Shown piece by piece: positions 4,916-5,453 of a stretch of 5,453 bases of DNA. The notes under the pieces are model-generated. The model did not search any database. It was not told the DNA's origin and worked only from the letters and a program-made list of their open reading frames with translations. Each line of letters begins with the position of its first letter. Positions within the stretch are counted from its first letter, which is position 1. Source of the stretch: an uncultured Saprospiraceae bacterium (GTDB lineage Bacteria; Bacteroidota; Bacteroidia; Chitinophagales; Saprospiraceae). The position numbers and the translations under genes are program-made. The stretch lies in NCBI GenBank assembly GCA_937959095.1, contig CALGLY010000389.1:1-5453 (forward strand), written 5' to 3'.

Positions 4916-5453
4916 GGATGCTGATGGGGAAATGCCGCATCATTTTGAACCATCTGTTTCATCAAATTGAAAAGTGCCTGATGGTAAACATCATCTTTGG
5001 CATAGCGTTTGTATTCTTCGATATGTGCTTTTCTCCGATCGAGCATCAACTGACTTAGGATTTTTTCGAGGGCTAAATCGCTGTTTTGGACATCTTGGTT
5101 CTTAGCTACTTTTGCTTCAAAGTCAGGATGCGCCATAATGCTTTTAGCTAATACCAAATGTTTCACACGAGCTTCCTCTATGGTTGTTTCCCAACCCGAA
5201 AAGAATCGATCGTTGAAATTTTTGATAATCTCATCTAGTGCATCTTTTTCTTCCTCGCCACCATGTGCAGCGCGTGGATTTTGATTGATTGGCTCAAGAG
5301 GGTTGTCGGATTCATCGAGTTCTATTTTTTCGTTTAGCTTGCTGCGCTCTAGTCCATAGGTTGATAAATCTACAGACTCCAGAAGTTCATCTATGACTGC
5401 ATCTTCTTTGGATTGGATGAGTAATTTAGGAATCAAAAATTTCAAAAACCAAA
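4903..5453 (-). CDS. hsdR: Type I restriction enzyme R subunit (HsdR), C-terminal part only
   Basis: Only the last 182 or so codons are in the window; the frame stays open to the right edge, so the TTG at 5445 is an internal Leu. HsdR is the translocase/nuclease subunit of type I restriction-modification complexes and is usually around 800-1100 residues. What remains is the helical C-terminal domain that contacts the methyltransferase core. Numbering from that TTG, NPRAAHGGEEEKDALDEII (56-74) is the conserved acidic linker. NFNDRFFSGW (76-85) and AKSIMAHPDFEAKVAKNQD (100-118) are characteristic of the family, as is the helix around MLDRRKAHIEEYKRYAKDD (134-152). The nuclease and helicase motifs lie outside the window. 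The last ten residues (AFPHQHPPCR) do not look helical and overlap the hairpin at the stop codon. Partner hsdM and hsdS genes, if present, would be upstream, beyond the right edge. The family call is firm; whether the full gene is intact cannot be seen. Confidence 0.85.
   Translation of the reverse strand, partial: WFLKFLIPKLLIQSKEDAVIDELLESVDLSTYGLERSKLNEKIELDESDNPLEPINQNPRAAHGGEEEKDALDEIIKNFNDRFFSGWETTIEEARVKHLVLAKSIMAHPDFEAKVAKNQDVQNSDLALEKILSQLMLDRRKAHIEEYKRYAKDDVYHQALFNLMKQMVQNDAAFPHQHPPCR

Noticed and set aside
5443..5445. TTG as the start of the right-edge gene
   Set aside because: The frame continues upstream to the window edge (Trp-Phe precede it) and the protein is clearly only the C-terminal part of HsdR.

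Overview
The window is AT-rich and looks like the replication/partition core and flanking cargo of a Bacteroidota plasmid (or a chromid or integrated plasmid). Three things point to this phylum. One gene encodes a PorP/SprF-family outer-membrane protein, a family tied to the type IX secretion and gliding machinery. The partition operon carries a promoter matching the Bacteroidota -33/-7 pattern (TTTG, 20 bases, TATATTTG). The start codons lack clear Shine-Dalgarno sequences. No genus can be assigned from the sequence alone.

Left part, plus strand (2-2339): a caspase-fold (C14-like) protease, cut by the left edge and with an intact His/Cys dyad, is followed after 4 bases by a PorP/SprF-like beta-barrel protein with a signal peptide. 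They are probably one operon whose beginning lies outside the window. The operon converges on the replication gene with only 14 bases between the stop codons.

Centre, minus strand (2354-3722): a Rep_3-type replication initiator is preceded by an iteron origin. It has seven direct 17-bp iterons plus an eighth in inverted orientation. The rep start codon lies inside the first iteron. Iterons 2-3 and 4-5 are a near-identical 42-bp tandem duplication. Iterons 7 and 8 form a perfect 21-bp inverted repeat, a plausible Rep-dimer operator or cruciform.

Right-centre, minus strand (3723-4721): a two-gene partition operon consists of a ParA-like ATPase and a small ribbon-helix-helix centromere-binding protein. 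A Bacteroidota-type promoter and AT-rich direct repeats (AATTATTTAA core) sit in front of it as candidate operator/centromere. The ParA-like protein has Ser in place of the ATP-binding Walker A lysine, which is the most unexpected protein-level feature here.

Right edge, minus strand (4903-5453+): the C-terminal end of a type I restriction enzyme R subunit (HsdR), with its stop codon inside a strong 17-bp hairpin. Together the genes suggest a plasmid that replicates by Rep/iterons, segregates by ParA/RHH, and carries a restriction system plus an envelope-linked caspase/PorP module. No tRNA, rRNA, CRISPR array or insertion sequence was recognised.
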